Shown here: in pieces, positions 1-8,401 of the stretch | How the letters are laid out: each line of letters starts with the position of its first letter | How positions within the stretch are numbered: the stretch's first letter is position 1 | Assembly: GCF_018596315.1 (NCBI RefSeq) | Contig: NZ_JAHEAG010000027.1 | Span: forward strand, 32,871-96,870 | Source of the DNA: Bradyrhizobium sp. SRL28 | GTDB taxonomy: Bacteria > Pseudomonadota > Alphaproteobacteria > Rhizobiales > Xanthobacteraceae | Direction of reading: 5' to 3' | DNA length: 64,000 nucleotides | Made by a program: the position numbers and the translations under genes | The notes under the pieces: model-generated | Told to the model about the DNA's origin: nothing | Databases searched by the model: none | Seen by the model: only the letters and a program-made list of their open reading frames with translations

Positions 1-58
1 GCCTCCGGAGACCGGTCGCACGTTCGGCGTATTCCTTCAGGTCCTCAAGTATCGGCAT
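1..58 (-). CDS. Start of a gene running off the left edge, unknown function
   Basis: Only the first 19 codons are in the window, on the minus strand. The ATG at 58-56 has a good ribosome binding site (AAGGAG, 7-8 bases upstream), which supports a real start. It overlaps the end of the PAP2 gene by 14 bases, so the two are probably co-transcribed and translationally coupled. The residues seen (MPILEDLKEYAER...) are hydrophilic and helical and do not identify a family. Confidence 0.6.
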   Translation of the reverse strand, partial: MPILEDLKEYAERATGLRR

Positions 59-683
59 GTTCGTTCTCCTTCGAGTTGGCCGTGGCGATCGGATAGCCGG
101 TCCACAGCCGCAGCAGGCGCTCAAGGGCTGCTCCGAGCGCGAAGCCAAGCACGACGTCGCTCGCCCAGTGCGCCAGGACCACAACCCGCGTCAGCGAGAG
201 GCCGATCGCGAAGGCTCGGATCGTCCGGCGGGGACCGGCTGGCAGGGTCTCGGCTGCGGATGCCAAAGCCCCCATGTGCATCGCATGCCCGGAAGGAAAG
301 GCATCCTCGCGCTTTCCGGAAAAGGGGACCCCATGGATGTGCCCGACCACCGTCCTGCGATCGGGCCGGGTCTGGTCGAACAACGACTTCATGACATGTG
401 GCAACAAAGACGTCGCTGCCGTAACGAGCAGCGCGTGATTACCTGCGCGCCGCAACGGCTCGCTGCGCCCGCGGGAGATGATCCAGCCGGCCGTGGCCAG
501 AACCAACAACACCTTTTCGTCGGCGCCCCAAGTCAGGGCGCGGGCCGCATACTCCGGGGCCGGAGCCGTGTTGCGAGCGATCTCGCGCGCGATAGCGATG
601 TCCGCTTTGGTTGGGCGGACCGCAATAGGAAAGCTTCTTGCGCGGCGAAGGCGGTGTCCTGGAAATCCGGCTGGCTTCAGCAT
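45..683 (-). CDS. PAP2-family phosphatase, membrane-associated
   Basis: A 212-residue protein of the type 2 phosphatidic acid phosphatase family, which removes phosphate from lipid phosphates such as phosphatidic acid or undecaprenyl pyrophosphate; the exact substrate cannot be read here. The three family motifs are present in order: KSLFDQTRP (KX6RP), PSGHAMH (PSGH with catalytic acid His), and TRVVVLAHWASD (usual SRX5HX3D, with Thr for Ser). Hydrophobic segments between the motifs fit a small multi-pass inner-membrane protein. The 3' end overlaps the next gene by 14 bases. The first 30 residues are basic and poorly conserved-looking, so a later start is possible. Confidence 0.85.
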   Translation of the reverse strand: MLKPAGFPGHRLRRARSFPIAVRPTKADIAIAREIARNTAPAPEYAARALTWGADEKVLLVLATAGWIISRGRSEPLRRAGNHALLVTAATSLLPHVMKSLFDQTRPDRRTVVGHIHGVPFSGKREDAFPSGHAMHMGALASAAETLPAGPRRTIRAFAIGLSLTRVVVLAHWASDVVLGFALGAALERLLRLWTGYPIATANSKENEHADT

Positions 684-793
684 GGCTCATGGATTGGAAA
701 GGTAAGTACTTTCCAACGCGCCAGATAGCGGCAAGGTTGCAAAGTGGCTCCCGTGGAGATCGGGTTTCCGCGAGAAATGCGTGCATCAGCTCT

Positions 794-975
794 TTAAGGG
801 ACTAGCTCCGAAACAGGAGGGGCAAGCGGGCTGTCGGCCCATTGCTTTGCCGCGGGCATCTTCATCGGGTCCAGCTTGTCGCAGAATACGCACTGTTCGA
901 CTCGGGATTAGGGACTGGGACCATCCGCTTTCCGCACTGCAAACAACGCGCTACTCCGTCCGTGGCTTCCTCCAT
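794..975 (-). pseudogene. Small CxxC zinc-ribbon protein, frameshifted
   Basis: The ATG at 975 has a strong AAGGAG site and begins MEEATDGVARCLQCGKRM. Around 897-905 the frame changes, and the new frame continues EQCVFCDKLDPMKMPAAKQW and ends at the TAA at 794. The two CxxC pairs (CLQC and CVFC) then lie about 20 residues apart, as expected for one zinc ribbon. The locus is 182 bp long, not a multiple of three, so one base has been lost or two gained. In the starting frame translation stops early, just after the shift. From memory, similar small proteins are common in Bradyrhizobium; their role is unknown. Confidence 0.6.
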
Positions 976-1035
976 GCGGGCTCCTTAGGAACCTAGCTTT
1001 TGTTCCGCAGTTAAGCGCTGCATATAGAGGAACGG

Positions 1036-1225
1036 ATGCAGGCAGCAATCGACCGCGTAATGCAGACCTTCATGATGATGGCCGGCCTCACGCGCGAAGA
1101 GGCAGAGGCCGTGCGCGAAAAGACTGACGGCGCATTTGGCCGGCATGGAGGCTGATGAAAAGGCGCTCGCAGTCGAGGGGCTCCGCTATCTGCGCAGCTC
1201 CGATCGTATCGCAAGGAAGGTCTGA
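1036..1225 (+). pseudogene. Small hypothetical protein, frameshifted
   Basis: The ATG at 1036, preceded by AGAGGAA, starts MQAAIDRVMQTFMMMAGLTREEAEAVREK and then stops at 1155. Shifting frame by one base near 1120 gives LTAHLAGMEADEKALAVEGLRYLR and a stop at 1225, which overlaps the next ATG (ATGA). The two halves join into one helical protein of about 62 residues with amphipathic character. The length (190 bp) is one more than a multiple of three. Function unknown. Confidence 0.5.
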
Positions 1226-1405
1226 TGACGGATAACCTCACAACGAGAGAGCAGCCTGACCGAAGCAAGATCAATATGAACCAAATCCATGAGGTTCGTT
1301 ATTGGACGAAGCACCTCAGCGTTTCGAAGGAAGAAATTACAGAGGGCCATCGACAAGGTCGGAAATTCAGCCGCTGCCGTCCGCAAGGAATTGGCCGTGG
1401 ACTGA
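1225..1405 (+). pseudogene. DUF3606 family protein, frameshifted
   Basis: The start MTDNLTTREQPDRSKINMNQ and the stretch EVRYWTKHLSVSKEE are the hallmark of the roughly 60-residue DUF3606 family, whose function is unknown. After codon 38 one extra A (GAAGAAATTACAG, where GAAGAATTACAG would be expected) shifts the frame. The other frame restores LQRAIDKVGNSAAAVRKEL and ends at 1405, the normal family length. The ATG overlaps the stop of the previous small gene. As written, translation runs on in the wrong frame to 1683. Confidence 0.65.
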
Positions 1406-1572
1406 AGGCGTGGGGTATGCCCGCGATCTCTGGAGTGAGGCTCCCACGCTTTTCATTCGCGGATCGCTTCAAGCGGGCGCGCCGGGGTCTGGCGCCTATG
1501 AATCTCAAAACCCGGCCCTACAGTAGAAGGCAAGATACGGCATTCGTTCTATCGTGGCGTGCGGGAGGATCT

Positions 1573-1683
1573 TTGAAAGAGCGAGAACCAGACTTGGATT
1601 ACGACGAGGTCATCGTCTGTATGATGCTCGCCTTTTGCATCGGCAATGCAATGATCACCCTGATCTACAGGATAATGGCTTAA
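1573..1683 (+). CDS. Possible small single-helix membrane protein
   Basis: A TTG at 1573 lies 4-5 bases after GGGAGG and opens a 36-residue reading frame. The N-terminus is acidic, followed by one strongly hydrophobic stretch (VIVCMMLAFCIGNAMITLIY). It is in the same frame as the frameshifted DUF3606 tail, so it could be just the end of that open frame. The ribosome site and helix argue for a separate small protein. No family recognised. Confidence 0.3.
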   Translation: MKEREPDLDYDEVIVCMMLAFCIGNAMITLIYRIMA

Positions 1684-1700
1684 CGGCGCAACGAGCATTC

Positions 1701-1892
1701 ATGATGAAGAGAAACGCGCCTTGGACTATTGATGACGATATCCGTTTGCTGGAGTTGCACAGGACTGGGCGGCCGTTATTTTCCATCGCCGCGGCGTTCA
1801 AACGCAGCAAATCGGCGATAGCAGCCCGCCTTTCAATCCTGCGACGACGTGCCCGACAGGCGACCGCTCAGATGCAAACCGATGAGCAGTAA
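1701..1892 (+). CDS. Small SANT/Myb-like helix-turn-helix protein
   Basis: Sixty-three residues beginning MMKRNAPWTIDDDIRLLELHRTG. The pattern W-T-x-D-D-D-x-x-L followed by RSKSAIAARLSILRRR resembles a single SANT/Myb-like helical repeat with a basic recognition helix, so DNA binding is likely. Similar stand-alone proteins occur in rhizobia. It stands alone between a decayed gene cluster and the convergent membrane protein gene. Target unknown. Confidence 0.5.
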   Translation: MMKRNAPWTIDDDIRLLELHRTGRPLFSIAAAFKRSKSAIAARLSILRRRARQATAQMQTDEQ

Positions 1893-1945
1893 AGTCGGGA
1901 TCCAATTTTATCGCCAGCACGGGGCCAGGGACGCGCCTGCTCATC

Positions 1946-2818
1946 TTAAGCGCGTCCGCGTGCCACGCCGCCGGGCGCGGGACGAGCATTCGTTGATGGA
2001 TGGTGGCGACGTTTGGAATAAGCGTGGGTGATCTCGGCGCCCATCAGAATGATTTGCGAGGTGTAGTAGACCCAGATCAATACGACCACGATCGAAGCGG
2101 CAGCTCCGTAAGTTGATTCAAGGCCCTGCTTGCCGATGTAAAATCCGATAGCGGCCTTACCCAATTCGAAGAATAGCGCCGTGAGCAGCGCGCCGAGCCA
2201 GACATCGGCCCAGGCGACGGAAACGTCTGGCAGCCATTTGAACATCATCGCGAATAGGACCGTAACAACGGCAAACGAAACCAGCATGCTCACAATATGC
2301 AAGACGCCTTCCGGCAAGTAAGGAGCGATGAAATTTCCTGCCGCGGCGAGACCTGCGGTTACAAGAAGCGATACGAGAAGCAAAAAACCAAGAGCGAGCA
2401 CCGCTGCAAACGACAAGACGTAGTTGCGGGCGAAGTGCCAGAGGCCGCTTTCCTCGGACTCTTCCACCTCCCACACGACGTTGAGGGCATCCTTCAACTG
2501 CACGACCACGCCGATGGCGGCGAACAGCAAGGCGCCTATTCCGAGGATCGTTGCGAGGACGCCGGCGGCGGGACGGCTTGCCCCAGCCAGCATCGCCTCG
2601 ACAGCCTTGGCACCGGTTTCGCCCAGCATCGCTTTCAATGATGAAATCACCTGGGCAGTGACAGCCTCCTGGCCGAAGAAGAGACCTGCCACAGCGATGG
2701 CAATTAGGATGATGGGTCCGAGCGAAAATACGGAGTAATAGGCCAGAGCCGCTCCCTGACGGGCGTCCTTGTGGCTCGACCAGTTGGCTACCGCTTCTTT
2801 TGCTACTGTCCACCACAT
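1946..2818 (-). CDS. YihY/BrkB family integral membrane protein
   Basis: About 290 residues with six predicted membrane helices (for example ILIAIAVAGLFFG, FAAVLALGFLLLVSLLV, AVVTVLFAMMFKWLPD). The family signatures ARQGAALAYYSVFSLGP near the N-terminus and YGAAASIVVVLIWVYYTSQI near the C-terminus are clear. The family was once called ribonuclease BN, but members are membrane proteins of uncertain transport or envelope function. I start at the ATG at 2818 (MWWTVAKEAV); an upstream TTG at 2854 would add 12 residues that look unlike the family. Directly upstream lie LigD remains on the same strand. Confidence 0.85.
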   Translation of the reverse strand: MWWTVAKEAVANWSSHKDARQGAALAYYSVFSLGPIILIAIAVAGLFFGQEAVTAQVISSLKAMLGETGAKAVEAMLAGASRPAAGVLATILGIGALLFAAIGVVVQLKDALNVVWEVEESEESGLWHFARNYVLSFAAVLALGFLLLVSLLVTAGLAAAGNFIAPYLPEGVLHIVSMLVSFAVVTVLFAMMFKWLPDVSVAWADVWLGALLTALFFELGKAAIGFYIGKQGLESTYGAAASIVVVLIWVYYTSQIILMGAEITHAYSKRRHHPSTNARPAPGGVARGRA

Positions 2819-2884
2819 GGCTCTCAATCCTTGGCTATTCGCCAATAAGGGCAAAGCCTAGGCGAAAGTTCCTCGGCGAGAGCA

Positions 2885-3290
2885 TAGAGGCATCGGGAAG
2901 TGGCTATCCGCGGTTCTTTGCGTTCACGCGCGACCTCCTGCCCGCTTGTCGGTTCTCAGATCCGGATAAACCGGATACCGCATCTCGCCGGCTTTGTCCG
3001 GTCGGCAAATCTTCGGTGACGAGCTGCGGTCTGACCCATGAAGTGACGCCTAGTCCTTCACTTTCATTGCGAAAGGAGATGCTGAAGTCTTCCGCTTGAT
3101 GAGCTGGGCATGAAGTTCCTCATGCGCGGCGTGGCTGAAACCTGTACCGAAACGACCGATGTAGCGCCAACCGTCGCCTTCCCGCAGAGCACGGGTTAGC
3201 GCCCCGAAGATCCGTCTCGTTCGCCGCGGGGCTGTTCCCTCCTGCCGGACGCGTCGGCTGGAGCGTCGATCAGGTGCGGAAGCGAGCGCG
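2885..3290 (-). pseudogene. Decayed 3' part of an LigD-type ATP-dependent DNA ligase
   Basis: Minus-strand pieces in shifting frames match the end of the ligase domain of LigD, the non-homologous end-joining ligase. These are EGDGWRYIGRFGTGFSHAAHEELHAQL at about 3190-3110, then VTSWVRPQLVTE, then MRYPVYPDLRTDK, and QEVARERKEP at about 2930. Family members have the same order: a YxGxVGTGFS motif, a WVxPxLVAEV motif, an RHPVFxGLRxDK motif and REVxRE. At least three frame changes and a stop make it non-functional. A 5' ligase fragment on the same strand lies at 59.5-60.0 kb. Confidence 0.6.
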
Positions 3291-3502
3291 TCTCCCTCTT
3301 GTCATCGGTTATGATCTCGCACAAGCGAGCGTGGCGGCGCCTGCCGCGCCGTCAAGGGCATACTCGCTTGCGCCAGCGCGGCAGCCGCGCCCTTTGACCG
3401 CTCTATCGTTCACGGCCGCATGGATAGCAGGCAGGGCAACTGGTTCAACAGGAACCAACTTCTTCGACCACCGTTGGAGCTGGCTTTCCGGGTTGAAGGG
3501 AT

Positions 3503-4120
3503 ATGTCGAAGAATATTGGATTACGCTACGAAGCGCCGAGCGCCAGCGCGGTGCACTTATGCGTCGATATGCAAAGGATGTTTGCAGAACGCACGGAATG
3601 GAAGATGCCCTGGCTTGAGCGCGTTCTGCCTAGTATCGTTTCAATAACTTCCTTGCATCCCGAAAGGACCATCTTTACGCGCTTCATCCCAGCCCAGCAT
3701 TCCGGTCAGGGCATGGGGATGTGGCGGCGCTATTACGAGCATTGGGCATCGATGACCGTCGATGAGCTCGGCGCTGACATGATAAATGTCGTACCGGAGC
3801 TTGCGCGATTTGCCCCACCTGCCCGCTTCTTCGACAAGCATGTCTATTCCCCGTGGACCGGGAGCGATCTGTACCGGCAGCTTCGCGGCGCCGGAATCGA
3901 TACCCTCATTATCACCGGCGGAGAGACCGATGTCTGCGTGCTCGCAACTATGATGGGCGCTGTCGACTGGGGCTTCCGTGTTCTTCTGGTGACGGACGCC
4001 CTGTGCAGCTCGGCGGACGAGACCCACGACGCAATGATGAATGTCTATGAGAACCGGTTAGGCCAGCAGGTGGAATGCGTGTCGACGGAGACGATTCTCG
4101 AAAACTGGCGCTTCAAGTAA
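3503..4120 (+). CDS. Isochorismatase-like cysteine hydrolase
   Basis: A 205-residue protein of the cysteine hydrolase (isochorismatase-like) superfamily, which hydrolyses amide or vinyl-ether bonds in small molecules; the substrate is not predictable. The catalytic triad is visible: Asp in HLCVDMQRMF, Lys in FFDKHVYSPW, and Cys in GETDVCVLATM, the last preceded by the GG/E turn that usually carries a cis-peptide bond. Length is normal. It lies between LigD remains and a small membrane protein gene on the same strand 44 bases downstream. Confidence 0.85.
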   Translation: MSKNIGLRYEAPSASAVHLCVDMQRMFAERTEWKMPWLERVLPSIVSITSLHPERTIFTRFIPAQHSGQGMGMWRRYYEHWASMTVDELGADMINVVPELARFAPPARFFDKHVYSPWTGSDLYRQLRGAGIDTLIITGGETDVCVLATMMGAVDWGFRVLLVTDALCSSADETHDAMMNVYENRLGQQVECVSTETILENWRFK

Positions 4121-4163
4121 ACATGACCGCCGCGCAGGCGTCATACCTTGTGAGGGAAACGGG

Positions 4164-4421
4164 ATGGAAGAACTCACGGTTCTAAGGACGTTTTCGGCGG
4201 TGACGACAGTTCTCGCAGCCGCGCTCGTGGCCGCCAACTGGAACGCTCGCGTTACCGTCACCGGCTTTGCTATCTTCATCGTAGCTTCCATCGCCTGGAT
4301 GATTGACGGCTGGCTGGAAAACAAAGCATCGCTCATTATCCAGAACGTCATTCTCCTTCTAATTAACGTACTCGGAGTCTGGCGCTGGTTTCCGAAGGCT
4401 GAAAAGGAGGTTAAGTCGTAA
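4164..4421 (+). CDS. Small three-helix membrane protein
   Basis: Eighty-five residues, mostly hydrophobic, with probable helices at about residues 9-25, 31-48 and 57-73, ending in a charged tail (KAEKEVKS). The ATG has an upstream GGGAAACGGG stretch. It follows the cysteine hydrolase gene closely and may share its transcript. The composition is like YgjV/PnuC-type small membrane proteins, but I cannot assign a family. Function unknown. Confidence 0.6.
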   Translation: MEELTVLRTFSAVTTVLAAALVAANWNARVTVTGFAIFIVASIAWMIDGWLENKASLIIQNVILLLINVLGVWRWFPKAEKEVKS

Positions 4422-4429
4422 GAGAGCGG

Positions 4430-4671
4430 CTTCAGTCGCAAAGCCCGTCGCGGCGCAAAGGCCTTGTTGATGGCCACCGCCGCTACGCGGATGCCTTCAC
4501 GTCCCAGCAGGCCAGGGATGTCCTGCGATGCGCGGTTGCGCAGCTGTTCATCATCGCAAAGCAGAACCTGCCGGCGGCAACGTCCCAGATCAGGCCAGCG
4601 CTCAGCCCGGCAGGTCCCCCGCGGACGATGACCACGTCGATTTCATCCGGATCACCTCCATTCCAACTCAT
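4430..4671 (-). pseudogene. N-terminal remnant of a thioredoxin-reductase-like flavoprotein
   Basis: The minus strand encodes EIDVVIVRGGPAGLSAGLI, the FAD-binding dinucleotide fold (GxGxxG, here with Arg replacing the first Gly). It then shifts frame to LLCDDEQLRNRASQDIPGLL, which is the next block of the same small NAD(P)/FAD oxidoreductase family. The GGAGGTGATCCGGATGAA start region is itself one base out of frame with the body. The rest of the enzyme, including the redox CxxC and NADPH domains, is missing. Clearly dead. Confidence 0.6.
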
Positions 4672-4739
4672 ATGGGACCTCCCAAGGCTGGGGAACCCCT
4701 TCCCCCTGTTCATTCGTTAGGTACTCGGAAACGAAGATC

Positions 4740-5648
4740 ATGCTACGCAAATTCACAGCAGCGAACTGGAGCGAATTGACTCCCGAGGAGCGCCGCGAGC
4801 GGCGGCGGCTCCGCCGCGAAAAGCAGCGCGAGGATAATATCGGGCGCGCCCAGAAGATGCACGCCGCCCGGCTCAAGATGGAAGCTGAGAGCCCGAAGAG
4901 CCCGCCTGAATTGAAGTCATCAGTCTATGTCGGCTGCTCGGGCTGGCGTTATTGGAAATGGCGGGACTCGTTTTATGCAGGTGTATCTCAGGAAAAGTGG
5001 TTTGAGCACTACCTGAAGCGCTTCGACACCGTCGAAATCAATGCATCTTTTTACTCCTGGCCGACGGTTACCAACGTCCAGGCCTGGCGGCGCCAGCCCG
5101 GCAAGAAAACGTTCGTTTACACCGTCAAGGTCTGTGAACTCGTCACCCATGTAAAAACGTTCAAGGGCACAAGGACGCTCATTCGGGATTTTGGCATCAT
5201 CGCTGATATTCTAGGTGAGCGGATGGGCTGCTTCCTGTTTCAGCTGCCGCCGAGCTACCGCTACACAAAGGCGCGGCTGAACGCGATCGTGAGCCAACTC
5301 GATCATGCGCGCCGCAACGTTGTGGAGTTTAGGCACGCCAGCTGGTGGAATGAGGAAGTTTATGCCGCGTTCCGAAGGGCCGGAATTATTTTCTGCTCCT
5401 GCAGCGGGCCGCGCCTGCCCGACGAACTCATCCGGACAGCCGACGAAGTCTACATTCGCCTGCATGGCCCCGAGCGCTGGTATCGGCACGATTACTCGAA
5501 GAGCGAGCTGGCGATCTGGGCGGACAGGATTAGGGCGAGCGGGGCGAAAAGAGCCTGGATTTACTTCAACAACGATAATGAAGCTCATGCCCCCAAAAAC
5601 GCGGCAGCCCTGCGGCGAATGCTAGGCCGTATATCGTTGGCCGCCTAA
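4740..5648 (+). CDS. DUF72 (YecE-like) domain protein
   Basis: A 302-residue protein. Residues 1-58 form a highly charged arginine- and lysine-rich extension (RERRRLRREKQRED) that looks coiled-coil or nucleic-acid binding. Residues 60-300 are a DUF72 TIM-barrel-like domain with the family motifs YVGCSGWRYWKWRDSFY, VEINASFYSWP, VEFRHASWW and YIRLHGP. The biochemical role of DUF72 is unknown. Members usually lack the charged N-terminal extension, but the frame is open and the downstream starts lack a good site. No disruption seen. Confidence 0.85.
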   Translation: MLRKFTAANWSELTPEERRERRRLRREKQREDNIGRAQKMHAARLKMEAESPKSPPELKSSVYVGCSGWRYWKWRDSFYAGVSQEKWFEHYLKRFDTVEINASFYSWPTVTNVQAWRRQPGKKTFVYTVKVCELVTHVKTFKGTRTLIRDFGIIADILGERMGCFLFQLPPSYRYTKARLNAIVSQLDHARRNVVEFRHASWWNEEVYAAFRRAGIIFCSCSGPRLPDELIRTADEVYIRLHGPERWYRHDYSKSELAIWADRIRASGAKRAWIYFNNDNEAHAPKNAAALRRMLGRISLAA

Positions 5649-5709
5649 GGCCAGACGTAGGAACCTTGCCAGTATCGTAAGCGTTCTCAAGTGTTTGGGA
5701 GAACGTTTC

Positions 5710-7215
5710 ATGGCCAGCACATCACTCTGGATGGATATTGACATTGCCCCGAACGCGGAAGTTCTGGACGGCGTCCGGGAATGCGACGTCGCCGTCATCG
5801 GCTCTGGCATTGCCGGTATTTCGACCGCGTATGAGCTCTGCAAGCGAGGTAAGTCCGTTCTTGTCATCGATCGCGGACGCATCTGCGGAGGCATGACTTC
5901 GAGGACTTCAGCTCATCTTGCCCCCTTGTGCGATGATCTCGTCAGCGAAATGACGAAGATCAGGGGCAAGGAGGCGACGACGCTTTTCTGCGAGAGCCAG
6001 GCGGCTGCCGTCGACCGCATTGAAGAAATCCAGAAGAAAGAGAAGATCGATTGCGACTTCCGCCGCCTCGACGGTTACCTCTTTCAGGGTCAAGGTATGC
6101 CGGCAGATATCATCGATGAAGAGCTGGAGGCAGTTCGCGAAGTCGGCGCGCCGGTCCACAGGCTCATGGGCGTGCCCTTCAACGGCTGCGAGAATCGTCA
6201 CGTCCTACGCTATCCCAAGCAGGCAACCTTTCATCCGCTCAAGTATCTTGCCGGCGTCGCGAAGGCTTGCCGCGAAAACGGCGTGACTTTTTACCGTGAC
6301 AGCCCGGTTGAGGAAGTGACTGAAGAGAATGGCATTGTGACCGCGAAAACAGCAGGCGGCGTCATTCGCTCGCGGCATGCCGTCGTCGCGACCAACTCCT
6401 CCATCTCTGACCGCTTCGCCATTCACACCAAGACGGCGCCATACCGCACATATGTGATCACGTTTGAGATCGAGCGCGGCGCTTTGCCCGACGCGCTCTA
6501 CTGGGACACGGAAGATCCCTACCATTATGTCCGCCTGCAGCCAGGCCCGGCAAATACCGATTACGTTCTCGTCGGTGGAGAGGACCACAAAAGCGGAGAA
6601 GCCGACGACGCGGAAGATCGATTCAGAAAGCTTGAAGCATGGGCGCGCGGCTTGATCACCGGCCTTGGCAAAGAAACGCACCGCTGGTCCGGGCAAGTGC
6701 TCGACACCATCGATTACTCCGGCTTCATTGGCCGCGATCCCGGGGGCACAAACATCTATGTCGCGATGGGCGATTCCGGCCAGGGCCTCACGCACGGCGT
6801 TGCTGGCGCAATGCTGAATGCCTGCCTGATCACGGGCGAAGACCATCCATGGAAGGAAATCTACGCGCCGGGTCGTGTCCCGCTGAAGGCCGCGAAAAAT
6901 TTCATCGCCGAGAACATAACAGCGCTCAAAAGCTTTGCTGAGTATCTAGCACCAGGCGAACTCACGTCGCTCGACGAGCTATCGTGCGGCGACGGCGCCA
7001 TTGTCCGGCGCGGCCTTGAGAAGATTGCCGCCTATCGCGACAAGCAGGGAGCGCTGCATTTGAATTCGGCGAGTTGCACCCATGTCGGCTGCCATCTGCA
7101 CTGGAACAGTTTTGAGACTTGCTGGGATTGCCCTTGCCACGGCTCAATCTTCGACGTGAAAGGACAACCCATCAACGCCCCAGCCATCGGCCCACTTGCC
7201 CGCGTCCAGGACTAA
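5710..7215 (+). CDS. FAD-dependent oxidoreductase with C-terminal Rieske domain
   Basis: About 501 residues. The N-terminus has the FAD-binding motif VAVIGSGIAGISTAYEL and the DAO-type fold (ScgG MTSRTSAHL region, later GDSGQGLTHG). The last 70 residues form a Rieske [2Fe-2S] site, CTHVGC...CPCHGS. Such proteins look like soluble amine/amino-acid-type oxidases wired to an iron-sulfur centre; the substrate is unknown. I start at the ATG at 5710, which has GGGAG eight bases upstream, rather than the TTG at 5695. A DUF3072 gene follows 61 bases downstream. Confidence 0.85.
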   Translation: MASTSLWMDIDIAPNAEVLDGVRECDVAVIGSGIAGISTAYELCKRGKSVLVIDRGRICGGMTSRTSAHLAPLCDDLVSEMTKIRGKEATTLFCESQAAAVDRIEEIQKKEKIDCDFRRLDGYLFQGQGMPADIIDEELEAVREVGAPVHRLMGVPFNGCENRHVLRYPKQATFHPLKYLAGVAKACRENGVTFYRDSPVEEVTEENGIVTAKTAGGVIRSRHAVVATNSSISDRFAIHTKTAPYRTYVITFEIERGALPDALYWDTEDPYHYVRLQPGPANTDYVLVGGEDHKSGEADDAEDRFRKLEAWARGLITGLGKETHRWSGQVLDTIDYSGFIGRDPGGTNIYVAMGDSGQGLTHGVAGAMLNACLITGEDHPWKEIYAPGRVPLKAAKNFIAENITALKSFAEYLAPGELTSLDELSCGDGAIVRRGLEKIAAYRDKQGALHLNSASCTHVGCHLHWNSFETCWDCPCHGSIFDVKGQPINAPAIGPLARVQD

Positions 7216-7276
7216 GGTTAGCCGGACCTGCCGAAGGCCGAGATCGATAAGATGCGCGAAAAGGAGGAGTGGAATA

Positions 7277-7435
7277 ATGCCGGAAGAGCCGATGATGACC
7301 GAAGCCCAGCGGGATGAGCTCAAGACGCTCTGCCTGAAGGCCGACGTGCCGGACAAATCGGGCGAGCTGCTAACCCAGGAGGGCGCGCAGCAGTTTATCG
7401 ACGAACTAAAGAAACAGCTCGCGGAGCGCAAATAG
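7277..7435 (+). CDS. DUF3072 family small protein
   Basis: Fifty-two residues, MPEEPMMTEAQRDELKTLC followed by KADVPDKSGELLTQEGAQQFIDELKK. This is the DUF3072 pattern of a short helix, a loop and a SAP-like EGAxxxIDxL helix. It is cytoplasmic and of unknown function. The ATG at 7277 follows AAGGAGGAGTGG, a very strong ribosome site. It is probably in the transcript of the preceding FAD-Rieske gene. Confidence 0.65.
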   Translation: MPEEPMMTEAQRDELKTLCLKADVPDKSGELLTQEGAQQFIDELKKQLAERK

Positions 7436-7741
7436 AAACGACGCGCTGGAGGATCTCCAGCGGTTCGTTTGCACCTTAGCGGAGCGGTCGACGGCGTTGC
7501 TGGTGCGGCCGGAGCGGGTGCCGTCGGAGCAGCGCCGGTCGCTGGACGGGTAGTCGACGAGCCCGCGGTCGTGCAGGGTGCATCGGCAGTGCCAGAGCTC
7601 ACCGCCCCTGCATAAATGCATGAGATCGGCGAGGACGGCCAAGGGCAGCGACCATCATGCCTCGCATCTGCTGTCTCACCGGTCCAAATTATTGCGAAAG
7701 AGGCTTAAGCGCTTAATGGATCGTGCATTCCGCTTGGCGCA
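7436..7741. other. Intergenic stretch, no gene recognised
   Basis: About 300 bases rich in G and C between the DUF3072 gene and the convergent membrane protein gene. Short open frames exist on both strands but none has a family match or ribosome site that I can defend. No clear terminator or repeat seen. Confidence 0.4.
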
Positions 7742-8212
7742 TCAGTTCTGACGCACCCCTCGCGATACATAGGCGCCCGCAGCGAGCCCCAGCGCCAAGC
7801 CAGCAAAAGCTCCTGCCATCGATTGCCTGGATAACGTCAGTTCCCATCCCGGCGTCAGCCGCTTGGGAATTATTCCATAGTCGACGACCGCTGCGATCGC
7901 CGACATGACGGCAGCGTTTCGCAGTAGTTCGATTGATGATTGAGGCGGACGGACCGCCAACCAAGTCTCAAAAGGGAGCGCCCAGAACAGGGCCGATGCG
8001 TGATGGGTGGCGAACCCTGCCCCGGTGTGGTCAGCGTCGACCCCGCCAACACGCGAGGCATTATCACCGTGAAGCCAATGGCTGGTCGAGTTCAACGGTT
8101 GCGCGGCGTGTTTCCCTTCCAATTTCGCCAGGGCGGCCAGCGTTATTGTCGAAACGGCACTGGCTACGCTGCCTGTAATGAGACTGGAAGACAGCAATTG
8201 CGCGGGTTTCAT
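7742..8212 (-). CDS. Predicted membrane protein of unknown function
   Basis: About 156 residues with helices at the N-terminus (LLSSSLITGSVASAVSTITLAALA), in the middle (AVMSAIAAVVDYGIIP) and at the C-terminus (MAGAFAGLALGLAAGAYVSRG). The segment STSHWLHGD...DADHTGAGFATHHASALFWAL has several conserved-looking His and Asp residues next to a helix. Similar proteins are annotated as hypothetical in Bradyrhizobium. The start at 8212 (MKPAQLL) is preferred because the 12 residues before it look unlike a signal or helix. Confidence 0.55.
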   Translation of the reverse strand: MKPAQLLSSSLITGSVASAVSTITLAALAKLEGKHAAQPLNSTSHWLHGDNASRVGGVDADHTGAGFATHHASALFWALPFETWLAVRPPQSSIELLRNAAVMSAIAAVVDYGIIPKRLTPGWELTLSRQSMAGAFAGLALGLAAGAYVSRGVRQN

Positions 8213-8401
8213 TGGTGACCACGAATTCGATTTCCACACCAACTGCAATGCGCTTCTAGATGTTCCAAGCCATTTGATGGCGACCCGACGCGTGTCAGAT
8301 TTGCTGGCGGGAACGGCCGGTTACTGAGGTCGGTTCCGCCGCGAGGAACGTTTGGATCGATCTCGCTTTATCGGACAGCACGTTCGCCATGGAGATCTGA
8401 C

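Noticed and set aside
57..728. Plus-strand 223-residue ORF opposite the PAP2 gene
   Set aside because: It is the high-GC shadow of the PAP2 gene and has no family features.
2800..3099. Plus-strand 99-residue ORF
   Set aside because: It overlaps a ligase remnant that is recognisable on the minus strand; its own sequence has no features.
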